A DNA stretch of 64,000 nucleotides. It comes from Verrucomicrobiota bacterium (GTDB taxonomy: Bacteria > Verrucomicrobiota > Verrucomicrobiia > Opitutales > UBA953). The stretch is from contig BJHS01000010.1 of NCBI GenBank assembly GCA_014193315.1, forward strand, positions 16,573 through 80,572, in the 5' to 3' direction. Shown piece after piece: positions 35,970 to 45,980 of the stretch (the stretch's first letter is position 1; every line of letters starts with the position of its first letter). A program made the position numbers and the translations under genes. The notes under the pieces are model-generated. The model searched no databases and had not been told where the DNA came from. It was given only the letters and a program-made list of their open reading frames with translations.

Positions 35970-36760
35970 GCGCGGACCGCTTTCCAGACGCGCAAGCAGG
36001 ACTCCACGAGCGCCGGGAAATCCGCGAGGGGCACTTGCGACGGGCCATCCGAGATTGCCTTCCGGGGGTCCGGGTGCGTCTCCATGAAGAGGCCATCCGC
36101 GCCCGCGGCGAGCGCGGCCTTGGCGAGCACCGGAACGTATTCGCACTGACCGCCGGAAGAGCCGCCGGCCGCGCCGGGGAGCTGCACCGCGTGCGTCGCG
36201 TCCATGATGGTCGGGTGACCGAAGCCGGCCATGATTGGGAAGGAGCGCATGTCGACGACTAGGTTCTGGTAACCAAACGTCGTGCCGCGGTCGGTCTGCC
36301 AGATCTCGGCAGCCTGGGCACCCTCGAGTTTATCGACCACGAAACGCATCTCGAACGGCGAGAGGAACTGGCCCTTCTTCACGTTGACGACCTTACCGGT
36401 CTTGGCGGCGGCGACCAGGAGGTCGGTCTGACGGCACATGAAGGCCGGGATCTGCAGCACGTCGACGACCTTGCCGACGGTCTCGCACTGCTCGGGGCCA
36501 TGGATGTCGGTCAGCACCTGGAAGCCGTAATCCCGCTTCACCATCGCGAGGAGGTCGAGGCCCGCCTGCAGGCCGGGGCCACGGTCACCACCGAGCGAGG
36601 TGCGGTTGGCCTTATCGTACGAACCCTTGAAGATGATGTTCAGCTCCGGGTGGCGGGCGGCCAGGGCCTTGAGCTCCGTGGCGACGGTCCGGCAATTGGC
36701 CTCCGACTCAAGGGAGCAAGGTCCGGCGATGAGGAGCAGACGGCGCTTATCGTGCAGCAT
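35966..36760 (-). CDS. kdsA: 3-Deoxy-8-phosphooctulonate synthase, metal-type
   Basis: 264 residues. The barrel begins [11 protein letters not shown]; Cys15 is the metal-ligand position that distinguishes metal-dependent KdsA (Aquifex type) from the Asn of the E. coli enzyme. Other hallmarks: [24 protein letters not shown] and [11 protein letters not shown]. It condenses PEP and arabinose 5-phosphate for Kdo, an LPS core sugar, supporting a Gram-negative outer membrane. Last gene of the coaC-to-kdsA run, 49 bp after polX. Confidence 0.95.
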   Translation of the reverse strand: MLHDKRRLLLIAGPCSLESEANCRTVATELKALAARHPELNIIFKGSYDKANRTSLGGDRGPGLQAGLDLLAMVKRDYGFQVLTDIHGPEQCETVGKVVDVLQIPAFMCRQTDLLVAAAKTGKVVNVKKGQFLSPFEMRFVVDKLEGAQAAEIWQTDRGTTFGYQNLVVDMRSFPIMAGFGHPTIMDATHAVQLPGAAGGSSGGQCEYVPVLAKAALAAGADGLFMETHPDPRKAISDGPSQVPLADFPALVESCLRVWKAVRA

Positions 36761-36809
36761 ACGGCAGGATAGGACGGGCCGCGCCCTCAGGGCGAGCCGG
36801 AAGGAGCGC

Positions 36810-38534
36810 TCAGCGACCCAGCCAGCGGAGCACCTCGGGCAGCGGGCGCGTGTTGAGCACCTGCGCCTTCGTCAACCAACCCTTGCGGGCGATACGCACA
36901 CCGTGGGCGGCGAAGGCCAGCTGGTCGATATGGTGCGCGTCCGGATTAATCGAGCACAGCACGCCCTTCTCGGCCGCACGGCGCCACCAACGCCAGTCGA
37001 GGTCGAGACGCCAGGGGTTGGCGTTGAGCTCGATGATCGTGTCGTTGGCGGCCGCGGCGTCGATGACCTTCGCGATGTCGACCTCGTAGGGCTCGCGCTT
37101 GTTGAGCAGGCGGCCGGTGAGGTGCCCGACCATGTCGACGTGCTCGTTCTCGATGGCCTGGATGATCCGGGCCGTCTGGGCCTCGCGGTCCAAGGTGAAA
37201 AGGTTGTGCACCGACGCGACGACGAAGTCCAGGCGGGCGAGGACGTCGTCCGCGAAGTCGAGCGTGCCGTCCTTGAGGATGTCGACCTCGCTGCCGGCGA
37301 GCACGCGCACACGGTACCGTTTCGAGGCGTTGAGCGCAGCGATGTCCGCGAGCTGCTTCGCCAGGCGCGCCTCGTCGAGGCCGCCCGCCTGGAAGCTGGA
37401 CTTCGAGTGGTCCGAGATGCCGAGGTAGTCCCAGCCGTGCGCCTCGGCCGCGGCCGCCATCTGCTCGAGCGTGTGATCGCCATCGGACTCCGTGGTGTGG
37501 TTATGGAAGACGCCGCGCAGGTCGGCGAGCTCGACGAGTTGCGGGAGCTGGCTGGCTTCCGCCGCGTCGATCTCGCCGTTGCCTTCGCGGAGCTCGGGCG
37601 GAATCCACGGTAACCCGAGCGCCCGGAAGACCTCCTCCTCGCTCCGGGCGCCCGGCGCGACGGCGTGCTCGTCGACGGGCTTGAAGCCCCACTCGCTCAT
37701 GCTCAAGCCGCGGCCGAGCGCACGGTGGCGCATGGCGACGTTGTGCTCCTTGGAGCCGGTGAAGTGATGGAGCGCGAAATAGAACTGCTCGGCCGGCACG
37801 ACGCGCAGGTCGGCCTGCAGGCCGTTCTCGAAGCGTACGCTGGACTTCGTCTCGCCCTGCGCGGTGACCGACTTGACCCCGGGGTAGGCGACGAACCAAT
37901 CCATGATCGGCTTGGGCTCCGACGAGGCCACGAGGAAGTCGAGGTCGCCGACGGTCTCGCGGGCGCGGCGGAGCGAACCGGCGGATTCGGCCAGCGAGAC
38001 CTGCGGGAGCGCGCGCAGGCCGGCGAGGATCGGCTCGGCGATGGCGGCGGCTTCGTACCAGCGGTGACGCTTGCCGTAGGCGATGCGGTTCGTGATACCC
38101 TCGAGGATCTTCTCCTGCGTCTTCGCGCCGAAGCCTTTGAGCTCGGCGACGGCGCCGGCTTCGCAAACCGCCTTCAGTTGCGCGAGATCCTCGACGGCGA
38201 GCTGCGTCCAGAGCGCGCGGACCTTCTTCGGGCCGAGGCCCGGAATCTGCATCACCTCGAGGAGCCCGGCCGGAATCGAGGCCTTGAGCTTCTGGTGGAA
38301 AGGCAGGACCCCGTCGCGCCGGAGCGTCGTGATCTTATCGACCAACGCTTCGCCCAGTCCGGGGATGTCGGCGAGTTTGCCGCTCGCGATGACCTCGCCG
38401 AGGTCCTCGGTCATATTCTCGAGGATGCGGGCGCCGGCGGAGTACGCGCGGATCTTGAACGGGTTTTCCCCGGTCAGCTCCATGAACGTGGCGATCTCGT
38501 CGAGGACGGACGCGATGTCGTTTTTTTCCATCAT
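36810..38534 (-). CDS. polX: DNA polymerase/3'-5' exonuclease PolX
   Basis: 574 residues. Family X polymerase half: N-terminal helix-hairpin-helix region (~1-100, with G-L-G-E and G-L-G-P-K-K-V), then nucleotidyl transfer domain with G-D-L-D-F-L-V. A linker leads to a C-terminal PHP domain (~335-574) with [11 protein letters not shown] and G-I-S-D-H-S metal motifs. The protein fills gaps in base-excision repair and trims 3' ends. Overlaps gmk by 4 bp. Confidence 0.95.
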   Translation of the reverse strand: MMEKNDIASVLDEIATFMELTGENPFKIRAYSAGARILENMTEDLGEVIASGKLADIPGLGEALVDKITTLRRDGVLPFHQKLKASIPAGLLEVMQIPGLGPKKVRALWTQLAVEDLAQLKAVCEAGAVAELKGFGAKTQEKILEGITNRIAYGKRHRWYEAAAIAEPILAGLRALPQVSLAESAGSLRRARETVGDLDFLVASSEPKPIMDWFVAYPGVKSVTAQGETKSSVRFENGLQADLRVVPAEQFYFALHHFTGSKEHNVAMRHRALGRGLSMSEWGFKPVDEHAVAPGARSEEEVFRALGLPWIPPELREGNGEIDAAEASQLPQLVELADLRGVFHNHTTESDGDHTLEQMAAAAEAHGWDYLGISDHSKSSFQAGGLDEARLAKQLADIAALNASKRYRVRVLAGSEVDILKDGTLDFADDVLARLDFVVASVHNLFTLDREAQTARIIQAIENEHVDMVGHLTGRLLNKREPYEVDIAKVIDAAAANDTIIELNANPWRLDLDWRWWRRAAEKGVLCSINPDAHHIDQLAFAAHGVRIARKGWLTKAQVLNTRPLPEVLRWLGR

Positions 38535-39124
38535 GGGCGACGGGCCTTCTCGGCGAGGTAGATGCTTTGCAGCGCGGCGAAGTCGGCGGCGCGGCTCCCG
38601 CTCTCGACCAGGTGCTGGTAGGCCCCCGCGTGCCGGATCTCCTCCTCGGCGGCGGCGACCCGCCGGGCGATTTCATCGGCGGGGTCGGTCCCGCGACCCG
38701 TGAGCCGGCGCAGCAACTCGGCGTGGTCGCTCACCCGGATGAAGACGGTGACGAGCGCGCCCGCGAGGCGCGGGTCGGCGGCGCCTTGCGCGCGGATGGT
38801 CGCGGCGCCTTGGACGTCGACGTTAAGCAAGGCGTCGAAACCAGCGTCGAGGTGCCGACCGACATCGGCCGAGCGCGGCCCGTAGAGGTTGCCGTGGACT
38901 TGGGCGTGCTCGAGGAAGACGCCGGCGGCGACCTGCCGCTCAAAGTCCGTGCGCGACAGGAAATGGTAATCGACGCCGTCGACCTCGCCCGCGCGGGGGG
39001 CTCGGGTCGTGCACGTGATCACGCGGCGGATCGCCGATGGGTAGGCCTCGGTCAGCCGGGAGCACAGGGTGGTCTTGCCGCTGCCGGCCGGCCCCGAGAC
39101 GACGATCAGAAGGGAGCGGCTCAC
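38531..39124 (-). CDS. gmk: Guanylate kinase
   Basis: 197 residues from a GTG (V-S-R-S-L-L-I-V-V) that overlaps the stop of the preceding gene. P-loop G-P-A-G-S-G-K-T (10-17), GMP site [20 protein letters not shown], and Y-G-P-R-S near 85. It phosphorylates GMP to GDP. A longer ATG frame (to 39256) lies over the membrane protein gene and is rejected. rpoZ, which often follows gmk, is absent here; polX follows instead. Confidence 0.93.
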   Translation of the reverse strand: MSRSLLIVVSGPAGSGKTTLCSRLTEAYPSAIRRVITCTTRAPRAGEVDGVDYHFLSRTDFERQVAAGVFLEHAQVHGNLYGPRSADVGRHLDAGFDALLNVDVQGAATIRAQGAADPRLAGALVTVFIRVSDHAELLRRLTGRGTDPADEIARRVAAAEEEIRHAGAYQHLVESGSRAADFAALQSIYLAEKARRP

Positions 39125-39660
39125 GCCAGGTGGAAGGATTGGTAGACGCACGCTAAGCCGAGGCCGCAGAAGAGCGCCCCCAGCACGCGGTGCCGGAAGG
39201 TCGACGCGAGAACCCAGTCGCACTGCTGCACGAAGGCGGGGGGCGAAGAAGCCCACCAGAGCCCGAAGATGACCAAGCAGCCGTAGCTGACCGACGCGGC
39301 CAGCAAACTGTAAGGCAAGTGCGTGTAGCCGGCGTCGAGCGTGTGGCGCGCGAGGAACATCATCAGGACCCCGAGGGAACGAACGGCCAAGAGGTCGGGC
39401 ATGTACTTAAAGGTCGCGAGGCTCGCGAGGACGCCGACGACGAGCACGACGTTGCGGCTGATGCCGGCAAGGTCCGGTTCGGGCAAGAACCAGAGCCAAG
39501 CGACAAACCAGACCACGGCGGCGAGCCCAAGGACAGCGGTCGCGAAGCCCGAGCGGCGGAACGAACGCAGGACTTCGGCGCCGGTCCAGACAAGGAAGCC
39601 GCCGAGGAGCAGGACTGCAGCGAGCGCGTGGTAGGCTTGGGCAAGAGTCACGGCTCCCAT
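39121..39660 (-). CDS. Polytopic membrane protein, 179 aa
   Basis: From the ATG M-G-A-V-T-L-A-Q. Five hydrophobic helices (~8-26, 36-56, 65-82, 95-120, 155-175), with R/K between the first two. A Y-T-H-L-P-Y-S motif lies between helices. Not recognised with certainty; it resembles small DUF-type membrane proteins of unknown function. The stop overlaps the GTG of gmk by 4 bp, so it belongs to that operon. Confidence 0.72.
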   Translation of the reverse strand: MGAVTLAQAYHALAAVLLLGGFLVWTGAEVLRSFRRSGFATAVLGLAAVVWFVAWLWFLPEPDLAGISRNVVLVVGVLASLATFKYMPDLLAVRSLGVLMMFLARHTLDAGYTHLPYSLLAASVSYGCLVIFGLWWASSPPAFVQQCDWVLASTFRHRVLGALFCGLGLACVYQSFHLA

Positions 39661-39695
39661 TAGGACGAGGCCGGGGTCCGAGGCAACCCGTAGGT

Positions 39696-40703
39696 TCAGC
39701 GGGCGCGGAGGCGGTCGACCGACCACGCCGCATGCTCGGCGACCATCGGGTCAGCGTCGCCGAGCAATGCCTCAGCGGCGGGGAGATCGGCTGGCTGGCC
39801 GACATTGCCTAGGACCGTGAGCGCGTTACGCCGCCAGCGGGCGAGCCCTAGACGCTCGACCGGCGTGCCGCGGAAATGGGCGAGGAACTGTTCGTCCGTC
39901 CAGGCCAACGTCTCGCGGAGCGGCGGGTGCGGGCGCGGGGCGAAATGGGCTTCGCGAGTGACCACGGCCCACTTGTTCCAGGGGCAGACATCGAGGCAGT
40001 CGTCACAGCCGAAGACGCGGTCGCCCAGTGCCTCGCGGTACTCGACGGGGATGGCCCCCTTGTGCTCGATGGTCAGGTAAGCGAGGCACTTGCGGGCATC
40101 CAGCTGATAGGGGGCGATGATCGCCGCCGTCGGGCAGGCGTCGATACAGCGCGTGCACGTGCCACAGCGGTCCGGCTCCTTGGCGGCGGAAACTTCGAGT
40201 TCGAGGGTCGTGAGGATGACCCCGAGGAAAAGCCACGTCCCCGCGCCGCGGTGAATGAGGATCGTGCTCTTGCCCTGCCAACCCAGCCCCGCAGCGGCGG
40301 CGACGGGCTTCTCGAGCACGGGCCCGGTGTCGACGTAGGGCTTTTGCTCGCCGCCGCTTTCGCGCATGACCTCGCAGAGTTGCGGTAGCCGGGCGAGGAT
40401 CACGTCGTGGTAATCCGCACCCAGGGCGTACTTCGCGATGCGGTAGCCGGCGGGCGGGTGAGGCTGGTAGTAATTCAGCCCGACGACCACGAGGCTGCGC
40501 GCCTCGGGGAGGACTTTGCGGGCGTCGGTGCGGCGCGCGGGATCACGGGCCAGCCATGCCATGTCGCCGTGCATGCCATCGGCGATCCACTTCCTGAAAT
40601 AGTCGGCCCGGACGTCGACCTCGACGGGCGCGACCCCGAAGGCGTCGAAGCCCAGCGCCTTCGCCGAAGCCTCGAGTCGCTGGCGGAGGGCGCGGGGGTC
40701 CAT
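39696..40703 (-). CDS. queG: Epoxyqueuosine reductase
   Basis: 335 residues from M-D-P-R-A-L-R-Q. QueG features: N-terminal cobalamin-binding domain with G-F-D-A-F-G-V and D-M-A-W-L, two [4Fe-4S] motifs C-G-T-C-T-R-C-I-D-A-C-P and C-D-D-C-L-D-V-C-P, and a C-terminal HEAT-like end (R-R-N-A-L-T-V-L-G-N). It reduces epoxyqueuosine to queuosine at tRNA position 34 using B12. tRNAs that carry Q are not in this window. Five bp after coaC. Confidence 0.95.
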   Translation of the reverse strand: MDPRALRQRLEASAKALGFDAFGVAPVEVDVRADYFRKWIADGMHGDMAWLARDPARRTDARKVLPEARSLVVVGLNYYQPHPPAGYRIAKYALGADYHDVILARLPQLCEVMRESGGEQKPYVDTGPVLEKPVAAAAGLGWQGKSTILIHRGAGTWLFLGVILTTLELEVSAAKEPDRCGTCTRCIDACPTAAIIAPYQLDARKCLAYLTIEHKGAIPVEYREALGDRVFGCDDCLDVCPWNKWAVVTREAHFAPRPHPPLRETLAWTDEQFLAHFRGTPVERLGLARWRRNALTVLGNVGQPADLPAAEALLGDADPMVAEHAAWSVDRLRAR

Positions 40704-40708
40704 CGGGC

Positions 40709-41257
40709 TCAGCCCAGGATCGACAGCACGCGGCTGACGATCTCGTCGACCGGCGCGAGCTTCCCGAGGCCTTCGTACCCGCAAGCCAGCATGCCTTCGG
40801 CTGGCTCGACGATCGCGTGACCGCGGCCGCGGAGGGTCTTCAGGTTAGCCTGGGTCGCCGGGTGTTCGTACATCTTACCGTTCATCGCCGGGCAAAGGAG
40901 CACTGGGCCGCGGGTGGCGAGGTAGATGCTGGACAGCAGGTCGGGGGCCAGGCCGTGGGCGAACTCCGCCAGCACGTTGGCGGAGAGCGGCGCGACCAAC
41001 AACAGGTCGGAGGTGTCGGCGATCTCGATATGGCCAGGAACGGAATTCGCCCCTTCCGCCCAGAGATCGAACGCCACCGGACGGCGCGAAAGCACCTGGA
41101 GGGTCAGCGGGGTGATGAATTGCGTGGCACCCTTGGTCATGACCACCTGAACCTCGGCGCCGTATTTGATGAGCTGGGAGGTCAGGTCGGCGGCCTTGTA
41201 GGCGGCGATGGAGCCGGTGACCCCGAGGGTGATGCGTTTGCCGACGAGTTGTGACAT
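40709..41257 (-). CDS. coaC: Phosphopantothenoylcysteine decarboxylase, stand-alone CoaC
   Basis: 182 residues from M-S-Q-L-V-G-K. Flavoprotein fold with G-V-T-G-S-I-A-A-Y-K, catalytic His in G-H-I-E-I-A, the L-V-A-P-L-S-A-N segment, and P-A-M-N-G-K-M-Y-E-H. The ligase half (CoaB) that usually follows in bacteria is absent: the protein ends right after the decarboxylase domain, and queG starts 5 bp later. CoaB must therefore be encoded elsewhere. Cys in the C-A-C-G-Y-E loop (L-A-C-G-Y) near the end fits CoaC chemistry. Confidence 0.88.
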   Translation of the reverse strand: MSQLVGKRITLGVTGSIAAYKAADLTSQLIKYGAEVQVVMTKGATQFITPLTLQVLSRRPVAFDLWAEGANSVPGHIEIADTSDLLLVAPLSANVLAEFAHGLAPDLLSSIYLATRGPVLLCPAMNGKMYEHPATQANLKTLRGRGHAIVEPAEGMLACGYEGLGKLAPVDEIVSRVLSILG

Positions 41258-41399
41258 GGCGGACCGCCAAGATGGGAGCGGTCCGGGATGAGGCGAGGGG
41301 AAAGGCGGCCGGACCGGCGCACAAGGGGGTGTTTTGCAGGAAAACGGGCGTTTTCTGGTTTGCCTTGCCCGCCCCCGGGGGTTCGCATTGGCACCTCTT

Positions 41400-42896
41400 A
41401 TGCAATCCGACATTGGTCTCATCGGTCTGGCCGTCATGGGTCAGAACCTCGCCCTCAACATCGCCGACCACGGCTTCGCAATCTCGGTGTATAACCGGAC
41501 GACCGCCAAGACCGACGAGTTCGTGAAGGAAAACCCGAAGACCCCGGGCAAGCTCACCGGCTGCCCGACCATCAAGGACTTCGCGGCCTCCCTGAAGAAG
41601 CCCCGCAAGGCCGTCATCCTCGTGAAGGCCGGCGGTCCGACCGACGCCGTGATCAACGAGCTGGCCGCGGTCTTCGAGCCGGGCGACATCATCATCGACG
41701 GCGGCAACGCCCTCTGGACGGACACCATGCGACGCGAGAAGGAACTTAAGGCCAAGGGCCTCCGCTTCATCGGCTCCGGCGTGTCCGGCGGCGAAGAAGG
41801 CGCCCGCTTCGGGCCGTCCCTCATGCCCGGTGGCGATGCCGCCGCTTGGGCCGAGCTCAAGCCCATCTGGGAAGCCGTCGCCTCCAAGGTCGATGCCGTC
41901 ACCGGCGTCGAACTCACCGGCGCCAAGCCCGGCCAGCCCATCAAGGGCGGCGTACCCTGCGTGGCCCACATCGGGCCCGACGGGGCCGGCCACTACGTCA
42001 AGATGGTGCACAACGGCATCGAGTACGGCGACATGCAGATGATCTGCGAAGCCTACGACCTGATGCGCGGCCTCCTCGGCATGACGCCGGACGAGATTGG
42101 CACCACCTTCGAAGAATGGAACAAGGGCGACCTGAATTCCTTCCTCATCGAGATCACCGCCAAGGTGCTCAAGCAGAAGGACCCGGAGACCGGGGTCCCC
42201 CTCGTCGACGTCATCCTCGACACCGCCGGCCAGAAGGGCACGGGCAAGTGGACCAGCGCCAACGCCCTCGACATGGGTGTTGCCGCCCCGACCATCGCCG
42301 AAGCCGTCTTCGCCCGCTGTCTCTCCGCCGTGAAGGAGGAACGCGTCAAAGCCGCCAAGGTCCTCCGCGGACCGAAGCGCGCGATGACCAATCCGGACCG
42401 CGCCAAGATCATCGAACAGATCCGCGACGCCCTTTACTGCTCCAAGATCTGCTCCTACGCCCAGGGCTTCCAGCTCATGCGCGAGGCCCAGAACGAGTAT
42501 AAGTGGAAGCTCAACTTTGGCGAGATCGCCCAAATCTGGCGCGGCGGTTGCATCATCCGCGCAAGTTTCCTCCAGAAGATCACGGAAGCCTTCGCCAAGA
42601 AGCGCTCGCTGGATAACCTCCTCCTCGACCCTTACTTCAAAAAGACGGTCAAGAAGGCGCAAAAGAACTGGCGCAAGGTCATCGCCCTCGCGGTGAAGCA
42701 CGGCATCCCCGTGCCGACCCTCGGCTCGGCGCTCTCGTACTTCGACTCGTACCGCACCGAAGACCTCCCGCAGAACCTGCTCCAGGGTCAGCGCGACTAC
42801 TTCGGCGCCCACACCTACGAGCGCAAGGACAAGCCCCGCGGCGAGTTCTTCCACATCGACTGGCCGGATCCCAAGCGCCCGCAGATCAAGGCCTAA
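41400..42896 (+). CDS. gnd: 6-Phosphogluconate dehydrogenase (decarboxylating)
   Basis: 498 residues from [14 protein letters not shown] Rossmann motif [18 protein letters not shown], the signature [15 protein letters not shown] and the catalytic [11 protein letters not shown] region. Oxidative pentose phosphate pathway: it makes ribulose 5-phosphate and NADPH. Slightly longer than the E. coli enzyme (468). Monocistronic with a terminator 23 bp downstream. Confidence 0.96.
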   Translation: MQSDIGLIGLAVMGQNLALNIADHGFAISVYNRTTAKTDEFVKENPKTPGKLTGCPTIKDFAASLKKPRKAVILVKAGGPTDAVINELAAVFEPGDIIIDGGNALWTDTMRREKELKAKGLRFIGSGVSGGEEGARFGPSLMPGGDAAAWAELKPIWEAVASKVDAVTGVELTGAKPGQPIKGGVPCVAHIGPDGAGHYVKMVHNGIEYGDMQMICEAYDLMRGLLGMTPDEIGTTFEEWNKGDLNSFLIEITAKVLKQKDPETGVPLVDVILDTAGQKGTGKWTSANALDMGVAAPTIAEAVFARCLSAVKEERVKAAKVLRGPKRAMTNPDRAKIIEQIRDALYCSKICSYAQGFQLMREAQNEYKWKLNFGEIAQIWRGGCIIRASFLQKITEAFAKKRSLDNLLLDPYFKKTVKKAQKNWRKVIALAVKHGIPVPTLGSALSYFDSYRTEDLPQNLLQGQRDYFGAHTYERKDKPRGEFFHIDWPDPKRPQIKA

Positions 42897-42918
42897 GCGC
42901 CTTGATAGAAACAGGAAA

Positions 42919-42946
42919 GGCGTCCATCTGGACGCCCTTCTTCTTT
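42919..42946 (+). terminator. Rho-independent terminator after gnd
   Basis: Perfect 7-bp stem GGCGTCC/GGACGCC with a 4-nt ATCT loop, followed by CTTCTTCTTT. Confidence 0.88.
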
Positions 42947-42953
42947 GGCCGGA

Positions 42954-44336
42954 TCACTTCGCGGACCAACCGCCGCCGGTGGCGGCCGCGAGCCGGACGG
43001 CGACCTGCCGGCGTTCCCAGACGACCAACGAAAGCGTGCGCGCGGCCAGCGCCTCATCGCGGCGGGCGACGATGACCTCGTTCTCATGGGCTAGCCCCGC
43101 CTGGCGCCGGGCTTCGGCGTTGGCGAGACGGACGCGGACCGCCGCGAGCACGCGACCGGTGAGTTCTTCCTGCGAAGCCAGTTCCCGGAGATCGGCGAGC
43201 GCATCCTCAACTTCGCGGAACGCGCCGAGCACGGCCTTGGTCCATTCGCCGGCGGAACCATCGATGCGCGCCCGGGCGACCTCGAGGTTGGCTTCACGGC
43301 GCCCCGCGTCGAAGAGTGGCAGATCCACCGAAGGCGTCAGCGACCAGAAGCTCGCCGACCCGCGACCCACGCGCGAAGTTGGGTCGGCCTGCCAGCCCGC
43401 CTGGCCGTTGAGCGTCACGGACGGGTAGAAATCGGCGATAGCGGCGCCTTCGCGCGAGACCGCGGCATCGAGGTGCGCGGCGGCGGCGGCGAGGTCGGGT
43501 CGACGGAGCAGGAGTTCAGAAGGCACGCCGGCGCCGAAGGCCGGCATCGCGGCGGCGCCTTTGGCTTCGGGCAGTTTGTCGCCCGGGGCGGCGCCGATGA
43601 GCGCACGGAGCGCGTTCTCGGCCGCGGCGAGCCGACGGCGGCCGAGGCCTTCGTCGACCTTGGCCTGCGCGGCGGCGAGGCGGGCGGAGGAAAGCGGGTC
43701 GGAGTCGAGCAAGCCGGCGACCACGGTCTGCTCGACAATCTCCATCTCGCGATAGCGGGCGGCGAATTCGATCCCGAGGAAGGCGAGCTGCTCACGGGCG
43801 CCGCGGACCGCGAACCACCCGCGGGCGACTTCGGCGGAAAGGGCGAGGTCAGCCTGCTCGGCGGTGAACTTCGCCGCGCGCGCGTCGGCGTCGGCGGCCT
43901 TGGTCTTGGCGGCCTCGCGGCCCCAGACGTCGAGTTCCCAGGAGGCTTTGACGCCGACCGCCCCGACATCGGTGTGCCGCGGGATACCGGCGTTGAGCGG
44001 GATGCGGCCGGTCTCGAGCGAGATGCGGGAGGATTCCAGGCCGGCGCCGACGGAAAGGGCGGGCTGATCGCCGGCGTTGGCGGCGATGAGCAAGGCGACC
44101 GCCTCGCGCTGACGCGCCCGGGCGATGACGAGGTCGGGGCTGTTCCGGCGAGCCTGGGCGATCAGCTCGAGCAACGCGGGATCGCCGAAGGCTTCGGCCC
44201 ACTGCGCATCGGCGACGACGCCAGCCTGGGAAAACGCCGGCGGGGTCGCGGGTGCCTTCGGCTTCGCCATCGGGTCGTGCGCACAGCCCGCGAGGACGAG
44301 CGCCGCGAGGAGCCAAGTCTTATTTACCCGGCGCAT
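42954..44336 (-). CDS. NodT-family outer-membrane efflux lipoprotein
   Basis: 460 residues. Lipobox L-V-L-A-G-C near residue 18. Two TolC repeat halves, each with long alpha-hairpins (A-Q-A-R-R-N-S-P-D-L-V and R-R-P-D-L-A-A-A-A-A-H-L-D-A-A), strand segments between, and the C-terminal S-Q-E-E-L-T-G-R-V-L-A. It forms the outer-membrane channel of a tripartite exporter. Its start lies 17 bp inside the adaptor gene, so it is the last gene of the exporter operon. Confidence 0.93.
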   Translation of the reverse strand: MRRVNKTWLLAALVLAGCAHDPMAKPKAPATPPAFSQAGVVADAQWAEAFGDPALLELIAQARRNSPDLVIARARQREAVALLIAANAGDQPALSVGAGLESSRISLETGRIPLNAGIPRHTDVGAVGVKASWELDVWGREAAKTKAADADARAAKFTAEQADLALSAEVARGWFAVRGAREQLAFLGIEFAARYREMEIVEQTVVAGLLDSDPLSSARLAAAQAKVDEGLGRRRLAAAENALRALIGAAPGDKLPEAKGAAAMPAFGAGVPSELLLRRPDLAAAAAHLDAAVSREGAAIADFYPSVTLNGQAGWQADPTSRVGRGSASFWSLTPSVDLPLFDAGRREANLEVARARIDGSAGEWTKAVLGAFREVEDALADLRELASQEELTGRVLAAVRVRLANAEARRQAGLAHENEVIVARRDEALAARTLSLVVWERRQVAVRLAAATGGGWSAK

Positions 44337-45243
44337 TTTGGGAGGCGTCGATGTACACGTCCATCTGTTGGCCGACGAAGAGCGCGCGGCCGGCGGGGCG
44401 GTCGAACTGGTAGATGACCTGCAAGACGCGGGTATCGACGCGTTCGATGCTGGCGCCGGTGAGCGAGGTCTTCGGGATGACGAAGGGCTCGATGCGCACG
44501 AACTTCAGGGCGATGGCCCGGTCCTTGCCGCCGGCGAGAGAACTCTCGCCCTTCAGGTAGCCCTTGGCGGGCAGGCCTTCACGCATGCGGGTCGCGAGCT
44601 GCTCATCGACGTCGCAGCGGATCTGGAGGCGGGTGATGTCGCCGAGGACGACGGGGGCCTTGGCCCCGGCGGCCACGAACTCCCCGACGCGCACGCCGAC
44701 CTGGAGGACGGTAGCGTCGATGGGTGAGCGGATCACGAGGCGGTCTAGCATGACCGCGGTCTGGTCGAGCTGAGCCTTGGCGAGCAGGAACCGCGCCTTC
44801 GCCTCCTTGGCCGCCAACTGGTAGGAGAGTAGCTCGGCGGCGGAGACGGCGCCGCTGTCCTTAATCCCCGTCCAGCGGCGGGCGGCGTCCTCGGCCCGTT
44901 CGGCGCTGGCCTCGGCGGCGGAGACCGCGGCCACCTGCACGGCCTGCTGGGCGCGGAGGTCGCGTTCATCGAGCGTCAAGATGGGGTCGCCCGCCTTCAC
45001 CTGGGCCCAGACCTTCACGTGAACCTTGGTGACCGTGCCGGACGTGGGCGAACCCAGGAGCGTGTTCTCCGCGACCGCCTCGAGGAGGCCCGCGGCGGCG
45101 ATGAGGCCATCCTTATCGCGGGTGGCGGGCTCATAGGGCGGTGGCTTGATCGGCGCCTCATTGGCCGTGCCGCGGGTGAGCTGCCAAGCAGAGACGGCGC
45201 CGGCGAGGGCGAGGGCGAAGAGTAGGATGCGTTTCTTAAACAT
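44320..45243 (-). CDS. HlyD-type periplasmic adaptor of an ABC exporter
   Basis: 307 residues from M-F-K-K-R-I-L. N-terminal membrane helix (~5-22), first half-lipoyl motif (L-L-G-S-P-T-S-G-T-V-T-K-V), alpha-hairpin (~95-175), second half-lipoyl I-R-S-P-I-D-A-T-V-L and a beta-barrel part with I-R-C-D-V-D-E. Links the inner-membrane ABC part with the outer-membrane channel. The short hairpin resembles the DevB/MacA-like group. It lies 8 bp after the ATPase gene. Confidence 0.92.
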   Translation of the reverse strand: MFKKRILLFALALAGAVSAWQLTRGTANEAPIKPPPYEPATRDKDGLIAAAGLLEAVAENTLLGSPTSGTVTKVHVKVWAQVKAGDPILTLDERDLRAQQAVQVAAVSAAEASAERAEDAARRWTGIKDSGAVSAAELLSYQLAAKEAKARFLLAKAQLDQTAVMLDRLVIRSPIDATVLQVGVRVGEFVAAGAKAPVVLGDITRLQIRCDVDEQLATRMREGLPAKGYLKGESSLAGGKDRAIALKFVRIEPFVIPKTSLTGASIERVDTRVLQVIYQFDRPAGRALFVGQQMDVYIDASQNAPGK

Positions 45244-45251
45244 AAGAGGGA

Positions 45252-45980
45252 TCAGAGATGGGTCGCATCGAGGAGCTTTGGGTCGTCGACCACGCGGCTG
45301 ATGCGGCCGTCTTCCATCTCCGCGATGCGGTCGGCGAAGCGGAAGATACGATGATCGTGCGAAACGACGACCACGCAACGTTCAGGGGAACGGGAAAGGT
45401 CACGGACGAGTTCCATGATGTGCCCGCCGGTGTCCTTATCCAGGGCCGAGGTGGGTTCATCGCAGATGAGGAGCGGCGGTTCGTGGACGAGCGCGCGGGC
45501 GATGGCAACGCGCTGCTGCTGGCCGCCAGAGAGCGCGTTAGGGCGGCCATCTTCGCGGCCCTTGAGGCCGACCTTATCGATGATCGCGAGCGAGCGAGCG
45601 TGGGCTTCATCGTAAGGCCGACCCTGGATGAGGAGCGGCACCATCACGTTCTCAATCACGGAGAGCGTGGGGATGAGGTTGAACGACTGGAAGACAAAGC
45701 CGAGGTGCTTGCGGCGAAACGCCGTGAGCTCCTCCTGGCCGAGGCCGTCGAGGCGCTGGCCGAAGACCTCGACCGTACCGGCCTGCGGCGTGAGGGTGCC
45801 CGCGATAACGGAGAGGAGCGTCGTCTTCCCGCAGCCTGAGGGGCCGACGAGCATGATGAGTTCGCCGCGGCGGGCTTCGAAGTCGGCCTGCTGGAGGGCG
45901 ACGACCTGGTTCTCCAGCGTGCCGAAGAAGATATCCACGCCGGAGGCGCGAACGGCGATGGTGTGGGCGAGGGGGCTCAT
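45252..45980 (-). CDS. ABC exporter ATP-binding protein (MacB/LolD/DevA-like)
   Basis: 242 residues from M-S-P-L-A-H-T. Walker A G-P-S-G-C-G-K-T-T, Q loop F-V-F-Q-S-F-N-L, signature L-S-G-G-Q-Q-Q-R-V-A-I-A-R-A, Walker B L-L-I-C-D-E-P-T-S-A-L-D and switch His S-H-D. The type VII (mechanotransmission) ATPase group is indicated by Q-S-F-N-L-I-P-T-L-S-V-I-E-N-V. Overlaps the permease stop by 4 bp. Confidence 0.94.
   Translation of the reverse strand: MSPLAHTIAVRASGVDIFFGTLENQVVALQQADFEARRGELIMLVGPSGCGKTTLLSVIAGTLTPQAGTVEVFGQRLDGLGQEELTAFRRKHLGFVFQSFNLIPTLSVIENVMVPLLIQGRPYDEAHARSLAIIDKVGLKGREDGRPNALSGGQQQRVAIARALVHEPPLLICDEPTSALDKDTGGHIMELVRDLSRSPERCVVVVSHDHRIFRFADRIAEMEDGRISRVVDDPKLLDATHL

Noticed and set aside
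36783..36793. Small hairpin GCCCTCAGGGC between polX and kdsA
   Set aside because: Short stem with no T-run; the spacing of polX and kdsA fits one operon.
41388..41404. Sigma-54-like promoter (TTGGCAC-N5-ATGCA) before gnd
   Set aside because: The -12 element overlaps the gnd ATG, so a transcript from it could not carry that start codon with a leader; chance match.
40875..42854. 659-residue minus-strand open frame
   Set aside because: Antisense to gnd, with Gly/Asp/Leu-heavy composition typical of shadow frames in GC-rich genes; gnd is clearly real.
45010..45030. CACGTG core resembling parS
   Set aside because: Only the central TTCACGTGAA matches; the outer positions differ, unlike the two perfect sites at 55113 and 56286.
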